Assembly: GCA_002811645.1 (NCBI GenBank)
Contig: PDIP01000022.1
Span: forward strand, 194,801-258,800
Length of the DNA: 64,000 nucleotides
Direction of reading: 5' to 3'
Origin: Corallochytrium limacisporum
Taxonomy: Eukaryota; Opisthokonta
Shown: in pieces, positions 36,665 through 46,028 of the stretch
How the letters are laid out: every line of letters starts with the position of its first letter
Numbering within the stretch: the first letter of the stretch is position 1
The notes under the pieces: model-generated
What the model was told of the DNA's origin: nothing
What the model saw: the letters and a program-made list of their open reading frames with translations, nothing else
The model's database searches: none
Made by a program: the position numbers and the translations under genes

Positions 36665-37198
36665 ATGGGAGACTTTGAATGGCCTCAATTCTACGGATTT
36701 CCACCCTTTTTTACGCTTCAGCCGAACCATGTGACAAGGGAAAAACAAATTGAGCTCTGGTGCGACCTTGTCCTCAGCTATTGCCGTCACCATGGCATCT
36801 TCAAGGTCAATGTTGCTGACCTGGCCGCCAAGGATCTGTTCCATAACAAAGCAAAGAATCGTAAATTGAAAGAGTCTGATGTTCGGATCGTCTTGGACGA
36901 GCTAAAACGACGGGGCAACTTGGAATGGCTTGATAGGAACAAAACACAGTGTCAGATCATTTGGAAGTCAACAGATCAATGGGCCGCACTAATTTACAGT
37001 TGGGCGGAGAAAACTGGTCAGATCAATTCTGTTTGCACTGTATTTGAGATCCATAGCGGTGAAGCTAGTGAAGCTGAAGAATTTCACGGTCTTGATCAAG
37101 AGACAATGATGAAAGCTTTGGATGCTTTGGAAAAGCAAGGGAAAGCTGCCATCTTCACTGGCAACAACGAAGAAAACACCGGTGTCAAGTTTTTCTGA
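36665..37198 (+). CDS. VPS25: ESCRT-II subunit VPS25
   Basis: VPS25 forms the two arms of ESCRT-II and recruits VPS20 (ESCRT-III) during multivesicular-body sorting. It has 177 residues, the usual length. The N-terminus contains the PPFF (PPxF) motif that docks onto VPS22/VPS36 and the FTLQPNHVTREKQIELWCDL segment. Two winged-helix domains follow, with VRIVLDELKRRGNLEWLD in the first and GLDQETMMKALDALEKQGKA in the second, ending GVKFF. It is convergent with the PIP kinase-like gene (94 bp). Confidence 0.96.
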   Translation: MGDFEWPQFYGFPPFFTLQPNHVTREKQIELWCDLVLSYCRHHGIFKVNVADLAAKDLFHNKAKNRKLKESDVRIVLDELKRRGNLEWLDRNKTQCQIIWKSTDQWAALIYSWAEKTGQINSVCTVFEIHSGEASEAEEFHGLDQETMMKALDALEKQGKAAIFTGNNEENTGVKFF

Positions 37199-37292
37199 AC
37201 GTTCTGTAGACCTGTTAGTTTCAAAGTGACTTAAAAGTCAACGCCGTATAGTTCTTAGCCTATAACGGCTTGCCTGTGAATAATCTATTGTT

Positions 37293-38378
37293 TTATACCA
37301 CTACATTCTCCATAAACTCCACTAGTCTCTTGGCATATGATCCCGGGTCAACAGAACTAATACCGGCCCCATCACCATATCTGATACTCTTGCCTGCGTG
37401 AGCGGCATGTTTACGCACTCCATAGTGTGTGTACACGTCTACAATACCCATGAAATAGATCTCGCGTTTGTCGACAGGGAGTGAATGAACTGCGTAGATA
37501 TCAATGTCCTCCTCGATCTCCGGTTCCTCCTTTTGATCGTACTCCACCACGCCCACCATGATAGAATAGTCCATGATGTTCAGTTTCTGCATGATGGTAA
37601 CATCCTCCTTGAGAATATCCAGGAAGACATCCCGTCGTTCCTCACCGAGGAAGATACGACTTCCCATTTGTACGAAATCCTTGTCCTTGAATCGAGGTAC
37701 AGGCTTCTCTTTGTCCTTTTTGTCTGCTTCTCGGCCAACTGTTGAACCCTTAAGGAAAAATATCTTCGAAAATTGCATGATACCGCTGCAAACGTTGCGG
37801 TGGATCATGATGTGGAACTCCTTGCTGTCAATGTGCAATCGGTACGCCCCCAGGATTGCAGGCAGCAGAGTTCTTCCCTCGCACTGTACCACGTGATCAT
37901 GGTATGGCTGAATGATCTCTAGGAATGCAGAGAAATCGTCCTTGTCTACAATATTGACACAAAACCTGCGATCGAAAGTGATATATGCAGGAGCAGATGT
38001 CCAATAACTTTCTTCCCGAGTGGGATCCCCTTCCGTCAGGGACTCAATTACCTCTGTTGCTTCTACGTCATATTTCTCTCGAAGCACATGGAACACCAAA
38101 GGTGCGTACTCCTTGAAGACAAAATTTGACGGCAACGCTTGTGGGTTGTAGTTCTTTGTTTCCGAAGTGGTTTTACGATGCGCATTAAAGTCTTCCTTTA
38201 AGAGAAGCCTGGTATTCATATTTCTACTCGCAAGCACCATAGATGTCTCTACACCCCAACACAATGCCTGCCACAAAGGATCTCCTTCTGGAGGGAGAAT
38301 CTTTTGCTTCTGCTTGACTGTCTTGAAACGATCCTTACGACTGCGGACATTCCGCTTTTTTTCGTGTTTATCAGACAT
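37293..38378 (-). CDS. type II phosphatidylinositol-phosphate kinase-like protein, probable pseudokinase
   Basis: A 361-residue PIPK-fold protein closest to PI5P 4-kinase (PIP4K2): FVFKEYAPLVFHVLREKY, CEGRTLLPAILGAYRL, LKGSTVGREADKKDKEKPVP, IMDYSIMVGV, IYFMGIVDVYTHYGVRKHAA, HAGKSIRYGDGAGISSVDP. The activation-loop wording GAGISSVDP is type II rather than type I. Two key positions are changed. The ATP-binding Lys of the YDKRYIIKTI-type strand is Asn (FDRRFCVNIV, codon at 37,953-37,955). The Asp of the YDLKGS motif is Phe (FFLKGS). The glycine-rich loop is also degenerate (TSAPAYITF). The metal-binding Asp (GIVDVY) remains. It starts at ATG 38,378, since an upstream GTG is not needed. It may act as a scaffold or regulator rather than a kinase. 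Confidence 0.85.
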   Translation of the reverse strand: MSDKHEKKRNVRSRKDRFKTVKQKQKILPPEGDPLWQALCWGVETSMVLASRNMNTRLLLKEDFNAHRKTTSETKNYNPQALPSNFVFKEYAPLVFHVLREKYDVEATEVIESLTEGDPTREESYWTSAPAYITFDRRFCVNIVDKDDFSAFLEIIQPYHDHVVQCEGRTLLPAILGAYRLHIDSKEFHIMIHRNVCSGIMQFSKIFFLKGSTVGREADKKDKEKPVPRFKDKDFVQMGSRIFLGEERRDVFLDILKEDVTIMQKLNIMDYSIMVGVVEYDQKEEPEIEEDIDIYAVHSLPVDKREIYFMGIVDVYTHYGVRKHAAHAGKSIRYGDGAGISSVDPGSYAKRLVEFMENVVV

Positions 38379-39050
38379 GACTGCTACGTCCACCGTTCAA
38401 ATCCAACAGATGTTTCGAACTCCTACCATTACATCGTTGACTGAAGTCTATTAATGGCTCGTATTACTTGTTATACCGCGGCGATTTAGAGGAAAGGGAA
38501 CAGAGTGAGTGCGGATAGCAAAAACGCGACCCTGAACTACCTTAGGAACCCGAGAATTGTGGGTCCGAACCCACCCGCGATCCCATCGCCGGTAAAAAAA
38601 TCAAAACAACCCCGCGCAAAGCGGAAGGTGGGAAGGAAAGTTTGAAAACGGGACTCCCAAATTGAAATAAATAGGCCCCCAACACATACCGTGTGTTGGG
38701 TGCGACTCTTAAAGTCACCAGCAGAAATTCTGAACCGTGCAGCTCCACTCCCCCGGTGCGTGCCCTCCCCTCAATGAGACCTCCCGTGTGAGGGAATGCG
38801 AACCGTTATCGGGACCAGTTGGCTCCGCGAAGTTTTGGTTCTGCAAACAGGCTGTCAAATGTTCGAAGAAAAGAGGATAGCAGACTGCCAGAACTTATGG
38901 TACTTGATACAGGATTTTGCATGACCTTAAATTGATGAATCAGGGGCTTGAAAATGTGTAGTAGCTACCGGACGATAATGTTTGGCATGGAAATTTGGAA
39001 ACCATGGCATTGACCTCTCAGACGTAAGACACATATAGCATACAAGAAAC
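38379..39050. promoter_or_regulatory. divergent intergenic region, PIP kinase-like / EIF2B2
   Basis: 672 bp with a GC-rich centre (38,540-38,770), several short C/G runs and a nine-base-stem hairpin at 38,678-38,700. No gene is visible. Confidence 0.35.
38678..38700. repeat. perfect 9-bp stem hairpin in divergent promoter
   Basis: CCCAACACA, loop TACCG, then TGTGTTGGG. The stem is perfect and GC-balanced with a five-base loop, 350 bp upstream of EIF2B2 and 300 bp upstream of the PIP kinase-like gene. It could be a cruciform or a dimeric-factor site; no family is recognised. Confidence 0.45.
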
Positions 39051-40139
39051 ATGGACAGCACAAGCGAAGTCACCATCGACACCCTTATTTTCGGGTTAAA
39101 GTTCAGAAAGATCACTTCCCCTCATGACATTGCCAAGGCCACGGTCATTGCTCTGAGACATTTCATTTCTACCGCGCGGTGGAACACTGCCAAGGAATTG
39201 ATCACATTAGTACGCGCAGAAGGGCGGCGCCTGTACAGCGCACGCAGTAGCGAAAATGTCCCGGGAAACATGGTGCGTCGCATCCTGTTTATTATCAAGT
39301 CAGAGTACATTCAGCTGCAGCAGGATGAAGGAAAAGACATCTCGACAAATACCCAGGCCCTGCAGAATGTTGATGGATTGTATACCCTAGCAGATGAGGG
39401 AATGCTGAAGTATGACAAATTATATCATCAGCTCAAACCTCGCATTATGGATGCTATCAATGAGGAATTGTTGGCAGAATTGGAGGGTGCGATCAGTGAC
39501 ATTAGTGGCCAGGCACTGGAACACGTATACAGCAACGAGGTCATCATGACTCTGGGCTACTCTCGAACTGTTGAGCACTTCCTGCTGCAGAGCGCACGGA
39601 AACGTAAGATTCAGGTCATTGTGAGCGAAGCGGGCCCAAGTTGTCGAGGGCATGAGCTTGCAAAGGCTTTGAGCAGCCACGGAGTAGATGTCACAGTTGT
39701 CGCCGATGCTGCTGTATTTGCTTTGATGAGCCGTGTCAATAAGGTAATATTGGGCACACAGGCTGTGCTGGCGGACGGAGGCCTGATGGCCATCAATGGA
39801 AGTCACGCTCTGGCAATGGCGGCCCGGCTGCACAATGTCCCGGTTTTCGTTTTGGCAGCGATGTTCAAGCTGGCACCCGAGTACCCGTGCTCGTACGATC
39901 AGGATACCTTTAACAATTTGGTGAACCCTTCGAAGGTATACCCTTTCAGTTCCGCCACTGGAAATCTTATTGACGCCCAGATCAATCGTCCTACCTTCGA
40001 CTATGTGCCTCCAGAGCTCATCACGCTATTTATTACCAACATGGGAGGTCATCCTCCGTCGTACATCTACCGCATACTGCGTGAAGTCTATCGTCCCGAG
40101 GACTTTGACCTCCTCGGTGATGAACAAATGGAAGAATAA
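39051..40139 (+). CDS. EIF2B2: translation initiation factor eIF2B subunit beta
   Basis: Regulatory subunit of the eIF2B guanine-nucleotide exchange factor; with alpha and delta it senses phosphorylated eIF2. It has 362 residues (human 351). An N-terminal helical domain (PHDIAKATVIALRHFISTAR) precedes the Rossmann-like domain with EVIMTLGYSRTVEHFLLQ, VSEAGPSCRGHELAK, VILGTQAVLADGGLMAINGS and HNVPVFVLAAMFKLAPEYPC. The C-terminus runs FDYVPPELITLFITNMGGHPPSYIYRI, as in the beta subunit. No break was found. Confidence 0.96.
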   Translation: MDSTSEVTIDTLIFGLKFRKITSPHDIAKATVIALRHFISTARWNTAKELITLVRAEGRRLYSARSSENVPGNMVRRILFIIKSEYIQLQQDEGKDISTNTQALQNVDGLYTLADEGMLKYDKLYHQLKPRIMDAINEELLAELEGAISDISGQALEHVYSNEVIMTLGYSRTVEHFLLQSARKRKIQVIVSEAGPSCRGHELAKALSSHGVDVTVVADAAVFALMSRVNKVILGTQAVLADGGLMAINGSHALAMAARLHNVPVFVLAAMFKLAPEYPCSYDQDTFNNLVNPSKVYPFSSATGNLIDAQINRPTFDYVPPELITLFITNMGGHPPSYIYRILREVYRPEDFDLLGDEQMEE

Positions 40140-40322
40140 AGTCACAAAGAAATGATGTTGTTTTGCATGTAGCAAGAGCATGCTAGTTTAGAAATGTGTT
40201 CTTCGTTAACTATGTTCTACAAAGTGATCGACATAAGATGATGATGATCATGGCTGATATGATGCGAGAAATGATAACTCCACAACAATGGACAGGGAAA
40301 CTCATCTCGAGTTCGCTTTGAA

Positions 40323-42077
40323 TTACTCCAGTTCATCCAAGCTCATCCCATTACCGTGGGCGAGTGGTGTGTGGGTGTAGCTATGAGAGCTGCCGTTGCT
40401 GATCCTGTGCTCGGGCTCTCTAGTAGCAATCGGGGATTGCACAGTATTTTTCATCAGCGCTGCGTCTTCGTCAGAAGAAACAGCGCCCTCCTCATGCACG
40501 GTAGAAAGATCGAAGCCATCTTCGTTGTTGGGCTTGACGCTTCCACTCATTGGCCTGAAGAGCAGGTACCCAAGGGCAATGAAATAGACGATGCCAAGGA
40601 CGCATCCAAAACCACCTGCGAAGATTTTGTACACTGTACTATTCCCCTCTCCAAACACGGTCGCATAGATTAGGTACACGTTGGCCATGATGACAACGCT
40701 GCTCAAAATACTGCAGGTGATGATCATTCGGTAGGAATTGACAAACCGTCCCATAATTTCTGGGTCCGACGTGAAACGAAGAAGGGGAACTAACGCAAAT
40801 GGAAGTTGGAAACTTAGTATGACTGAGGAGACAACAATTAGGAGGTTGGCACCGCGATCTCCAGCCAGCAAACAAATCAGAAGTGACGGACCAATGGCAA
40901 CCGTCCGAGTCAAAATGTTTCGCTTCCATGCAGCAATTTTGATCTTCAGAAATCCATCCATGACAAACTGACCCGCAAAAGTGCCGGTAATCGTGCTGCT
41001 TTGTCCACTGGCAAGTAGAGCAATGGCAAAAAGGACACTTGCAGCGTGTCCCAAAGAGTGACCAAGCAGGTCTGACGCCTGTTCGAACCCGATGGAGTCA
41101 ATGTCTTTGACAATACTCCAATTGTTCTCTTTCGATGGGAAAAAGACCGATGCTGCGCTAATAATGACTGCCACGTTAATAATGAAGCTGACCACTAAAC
41201 CGATAGCACATTCTACCGCTGTGTAAAAGTTTGCCCATTTAACTTGAATATCGCATCGACGATCAATATGACGCGTCTGCACCAAAGCACTGTGCAAGTA
41301 CAGATTATGCGGCATCACTACGGCACCGATAAGGGAAATGGCAATGAAAAGCTGATCGATATGGATGACAGGCAGAAATCCTGAAAAGAAGTTACCGCAA
41401 TAGTTCCCCGGGCAATCTGGAGCACCAGGTTCACACTCAAGCTTCTGATACCATTCCTCGTCACTCATGCAGTCCGCATTGAACCAAGTTACTGGAGAAA
41501 GGATCGCCTCAACAATAAAGCAAATTCCCATAATTCCAACAAACGCCGTAATCAGAGCCTCCAGCTTTTGTATACCAAACGCTTGGATTCCAAGGAAGAT
41601 CATTGTGTTCACACTGGTGACCAGCACTCCAGCCCACAATGGCATGTCAAATAGCATTTTAAGGGCGAATGCAGAACCAACAACCTCTGGTATATCACTA
41701 GCAATGATGGCTAATTCACTAATAATCCATAGCCCGATAGTGGTCCGCGTGCGATGTCCATATTCTTGCCTACAGCATTCTGCCAAGTGGAGTCCAGTGA
41801 CTGTACCCAGACGCGCGGCCAAGATCTGAAGAAGTAAGGCAAGCCCACTTGCCATTGCCAGAACCCATAACAGAGAATAATTGAATGCAGCTCCCGAAAT
41901 GATATCGCTCAGGAAGTTACCTGGATCAATATATGCAATGGATACTACAATGCCGGGTCCCAAAAAATGCGCTAATGTGGTCCAGCTAAATTTATCGTCT
42001 GCGATTCCATGAGGCAGTACAGGAGGCGCTGAGGCCTGCTTGACCATTTTCTGGATCTTATTCATAATATACTCCAT
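40323..42077 (-). CDS. NRAMP-family divalent metal transporter (SLC11/MntH)
   Basis: Proton-coupled Mn2+/Fe2+ transporter. It has 584 residues from ATG 42,077 and 11-12 transmembrane helices. The TM1 metal-site motif DPGN is intact (IAYIDPGNFLSD, residue ~51), and the TM6 motif is GAVVMPHNLYLHSALV, so ion coordination should be preserved. The C-terminal ~75 residues are a hydrophilic tail with acidic and Ser/Thr-rich text. An in-frame open stretch without ATG extends 38 codons upstream and looks like a transporter N-terminal tail (see separate entry). It could act at the plasma membrane or in a lysosome-like compartment. It is convergent with EIF2B2 (183 bp). Confidence 0.94.
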   Translation of the reverse strand: MEYIMNKIQKMVKQASAPPVLPHGIADDKFSWTTLAHFLGPGIVVSIAYIDPGNFLSDIISGAAFNYSLLWVLAMASGLALLLQILAARLGTVTGLHLAECCRQEYGHRTRTTIGLWIISELAIIASDIPEVVGSAFALKMLFDMPLWAGVLVTSVNTMIFLGIQAFGIQKLEALITAFVGIMGICFIVEAILSPVTWFNADCMSDEEWYQKLECEPGAPDCPGNYCGNFFSGFLPVIHIDQLFIAISLIGAVVMPHNLYLHSALVQTRHIDRRCDIQVKWANFYTAVECAIGLVVSFIINVAVIISAASVFFPSKENNWSIVKDIDSIGFEQASDLLGHSLGHAASVLFAIALLASGQSSTITGTFAGQFVMDGFLKIKIAAWKRNILTRTVAIGPSLLICLLAGDRGANLLIVVSSVILSFQLPFALVPLLRFTSDPEIMGRFVNSYRMIITCSILSSVVIMANVYLIYATVFGEGNSTVYKIFAGGFGCVLGIVYFIALGYLLFRPMSGSVKPNNEDGFDLSTVHEEGAVSSDEDAALMKNTVQSPIATREPEHRISNGSSHSYTHTPLAHGNGMSLDELE

Positions 42078-42191
42078 TTTGCCTGATTGACGATCCTCCT
42101 CGCTATCAGAAGGCCGGCCTTCGTCACCTAACAGAGGTCTTCGATCGTCGTAGTGATGTCTATGCAGTATGGTGACAATTTTCCTTCTGAA
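42078..42191 (-). other. in-frame, ATG-less N-terminal extension of the NRAMP frame
   Basis: From the NRAMP ATG the frame stays open upstream for 38 codons to a TGA. It encodes a hydrophilic stretch including DDRRPLLGDEGRPSDSEED, with a [DE]xxxLL sorting motif (DRRPLL). No ATG occurs in it, so if translated it needs an upstream exon (an acceptor-like TTTCAG lies near 42,185-42,191) or non-AUG initiation. The acidic, Ser-rich dileucine content is typical of cytosolic tails of endosomal NRAMP proteins. Confidence 0.4.
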
Positions 42192-45100
42192 ATCTCAGAC
42201 TAACCGGTTGACTATGACTCTCTCCTCTACTTCGTAATCTACGTGCTTAATCTATTTTACGAAGCGGCCAGAAGGGTGTTCAAGCTAAACAATAAACGAC
42301 CCGGAATGAAATTTAATATAAACGGCTCCGTTGTATGGGACTATTTCGTCACCGATTTACATCCTTGATGTACCTGACAATGGCCTTCCAAAACAGAAAC
42401 AAGTACTTCTTTTGTGCCACTGCAACCACTTTACTCATCAAACTAATATAATGACTTTGCATTAGGAATCATCACAATACCCTTGTCCCCGACGCGCAAA
42501 ACGATGGGCACTACATGTGACGTGCCTATGTGTATATTCTGTTGATATTACTGGCTTGGAACAGCTCCCACCAACATTTGCGAGTAGTGCATCACGTTGG
42601 AAGCCCCAAATTCTATACTCCATCATAGACCCGCCAGTCATTGTGGACCGAAACTTTTCCGCTCGATATATCCCCAGTTTCGAACTATTCCCCTCCTCAT
42701 ACTGAAAATATCTGAGAAGGCTCGCTATTCGTGCACTATGGATCACATTTGCTTCTACGACGTTGACGTTGTTGCATAGACGACAAGATCCCCATTTTGT
42801 TCGCCTTGGGGGAGGGACCCGCACGAATTTGGAAGCTCCAATAGACAATGAACTGCAATTTCTTTACTCTGCTGTGGCCATACCTCCTGGATTCCTGTCT
42901 TAACCACAGCAACGTCCAAGGTCCGTCTTCTGAGGCACATTTGCTCTTTCCATACCCCAACACAATAATTCCTTCTGGTGACTGACTACGACGAACCCTC
43001 TGGCACAGGCCGGCCATATGCATTTTGGGGAGGGGACCCCGGACCCATTGTGCCCTGCTGGAACCCTTCATTACAAAATACTGGGAACGAATAGAGCAGC
43101 AGGATTGAAAAACGACGTGACATCAGCGAAGGGGCGGTCCGGGTCTTGCCCGCGACCCAAAAGAAAAATTTCATATTTAGCAGATACTAGCGATAGTCTG
43201 GATCGAAAAAGTTTTCTTTCCACGGTAGCGCACAGAGTACACTGCAGAGTGTCTCCACACAGCTGCCCCCCGGGGGGGGGGGGTTTTGCCGGCCGAACGA
43301 TTTCGGAGTCTTGGGAAATTCCCCGGTTCTTCAACCTTCAGATTTGGCCAAATATTGGGGTGTCCTCTGTGATCCATCCCTGCTAGGTCCTGGTTTGGTT
43401 GGGTGGTGGTGTGAAGACCGGGGAAGTGGGAACCGGGACTCCATATATTCACTATGAACTAAAAAGTCCGTCCCGGGTTCGTCTGCTCCGGGAAAGGCAT
43501 AGGAAGAGTGAGCTGATCCCTACCCCCTCCCTTTTTCCGGAGCGGAGCTGTTTCCCATGTAAATTAACTGATACCCTTATACCAGCACCGATTATATTTA
43601 ATTTGAATTGGCAAATTTACCCATGACCGGGCGGAGACCCGAACACATCACTATTCAGAGTTGGAGTTGGAGACGCCTGCCCACTGCCTGGAACGTTGGC
43701 GTATCGATGAGAAATCGAAAAAAAAGACCGTATATTAAGTATGAAAAATATGGTTTGAGCGAAATACCCGCGCGCGCGTTTGGTCCACCGAAAAAGGCCA
43801 AAAGCGGTGTAGCGAAGGAAGCAAAGGAAGAAACTTCGAAGGAGGGTTCTCCAATATATTTAATATACGTTAAATCTTAAATATAGTGCCCTTAAAAATA
43901 TTTAATATAGCATTATAATATACTGTATATCTCAAAATTTTATGTAATCACGGTCCTTTCGCTTTCAAAGTGGAGTGTTCATCACTCCCGGAACCAAATT
44001 TGGACCTTGTACCGAAGGCGTTGGGAATTGAGGCGATAGCCGCACGGTTGGCTTGTGTGAGTACACTCTGTGCCCTGCGTTTGCTGACACATTCAATGGG
44101 TATGAGGAATCGATGTCGACATATAAAACTTGACCATGGTGCGTATTTTGGATCAACTCAGCCTGGCACAGATCATTGAAGTGCGGGAGCATTCTTACGG
44201 GCCTTATAGATGTCCGACGAAACTCAGAGCATATTGCAATACGTGCGGACTGCGATACTGCTCTGGACAATATGTCCCGCTTAAAAAACACAGACCACCC
44301 GCCCACCGGAGACCAATATTATTTCGGGATTTCATTTCGTATCCAGTGCCAATCTTCGGTATATTCACTATACAGACACCGTTGCTGGTTGCATAGTGAT
44401 TGCCAAACCGGTTCGAAACATTCGAAGTCCGCACACGTTTTCATGCTCTTGTGGTGGGGAAAGGCATACCCCGGACACGTTCACGGCAGGGTTCACTATA
44501 CGCGCTGAACCACTGCCCTCAACAATCCCTCATCTATGGATCAATCAAGACATGGTACTCACATGTCAGACAGACACTAAGACGGAAGGTCTGGGCGAAA
44601 GTGCGCAGTATGCGGCTGTCAAATGCATGCTCTCGTAGATCTGTGACAATAAGCCGGCACTCTCCCAGCAACTAGAAACCATACTCTTCATTATGGCTTA
44701 CCGTGGCCAGAGAAGGGGTCGAGGAAAGTTGCAACGGATTTCTATAATAAATGTATACAAAAAATGAGTGAAATCGACCTAGATCATTCCGAATTTTTCT
44801 GTGGTCTGACGGGTACAGGCAACGCTGATCCAGCCCGTGCCCCACTGACAAAGATCGAAGGAACAGAAACTGCCGGAGACAAAAATTACAATACATTCAG
44901 TATTGAACTTGTCTCTAATTATTTTAGCTGATTTCAGCCATTCGGGATATTTGCTCGTACGTTGAGTGGTTCCAAAAATTTCGCGGCGGAGGGTGCAAGT
45001 CTAAGCACTTTTTATCGCTCTGACACAGTTCTCAGTACTGAATTAAGAGGATCATTAGGGTCCGTGGCTTCTTCGGTGCGGAACGGAAGCTCAGCCCGCG

Positions 45101-46028
45101 AGGCTTGGGGAAGGGAGCGGGCGGACGATCGAATGCAGCGGGAGTGGCTAATACTCACAACTCTGGCCTTTGCTTTTCATTTCCAGTAGCTAATGGCCTG
45201 ACTCTTTTGCTTTCCACGATGGCCTGAGGAGTAAGACGCATAGAGTGGTTCCCGTTTCCTTCAGCGTGTCTTGAAGGTGCCGGACGAAATAACGAACTTG
45301 AGAAGGTTTGTACAATCGTACTACTAGTCTTGAAAACAGTCTGTACCAAATTCCATACAGTCAGTATTGAAACATAGCGCTGGAGATCCCATGACGTCGG
45401 TGAAAATAGGTGTGCCCTCCTCCCCACCCCCCTTCTGCGGGGAGGCAGTGGCGAGCAAGGCTCAGAAGGGGCTCAGGAACCTTAAAGTGTTGCCGGCGCA
45501 CCTTTCCCTCGTGGTGTTTTCTATAGTGAATACACCGAGGTTTTCAATTCACTTGGGTCCCGCCCGGGCCTGCGCACGCACTGAAATAGGCTCGGACGGT
45601 CACGAAGGCGCAGCAAGCGTGAAAGCTTCCACTCTGGATCGTTTCGCTCGAGCAGCAAGGGCATCGTCGAGATTCAGGTTGGGATGCAGGGTCATCGGAC
45701 ACGTACGCAAAAGTATAACGATGACCAACAATAGGGAAATACCTAAGCAATGGGACCGCAAAGCGCGGGGACACACCACCGCACCCGGCTCCTGCGTCAG
45801 AAAGAACCTTTGCGCAGTCCAGCCTGGATCAGGTACTAGAGATCCGGCACACAGCGTATCATCGATCGTTGATACCGCTAGGGTTATGCCCGCCTACGTT
45901 TGTTCACGGTGAGCACGGGAGAAAGTTGTTGGTGGAGTTCTGGTGAGTGGCCAAAGGAGTAAGTTCACGTAGAGTATCTCCGAAGGATTGTTCGCGCAAA
46001 GAGAAAGAGAAGAAAGTTTTCACACACC
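42192..46028. other. 3.8-kb gene-free gap, NRAMP / PLC-X protein
   Basis: No recognisable gene. The 43.0-43.5 kb part is GC-rich with a C6G12 tract (43,266-43,283). At 43.86-43.96 kb it is AT-rich (ATATTTAATATA-like). The ATTCACTAT motif occurs at 43,447 and 44,363 and its complement at 45,523. Frames up to 181 codons (45,367-45,912) show no recognisable domain. Distal regulatory DNA, a non-coding transcript or decayed mobile DNA are all possible. Confidence 0.35.

Noticed and set aside
38548..38580. tRNA T-arm-like GTGGGTCCGAACCCAC
   Set aside because: The loop has six bases, not seven, and no matching acceptor, D or anticodon arms are visible.
43266..43283. C6G12 as a possible assembly gap or sequencing artefact
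   Set aside because: Similar tracts occur in many other gaps, so it is more likely real, though exact length could be miscalled.
43608..43880. Basic 90-codon frame with KK/EAKEE repeats
   Set aside because: Arises from a purine-rich stretch next to AT-rich DNA; no promoter-gene context or homology.
45367..45912. 181-codon frame in the NRAMP / PLC-X gap
   Set aside because: No recognisable motif and unremarkable Arg/Ala/Ser composition; insufficient for a gene call.
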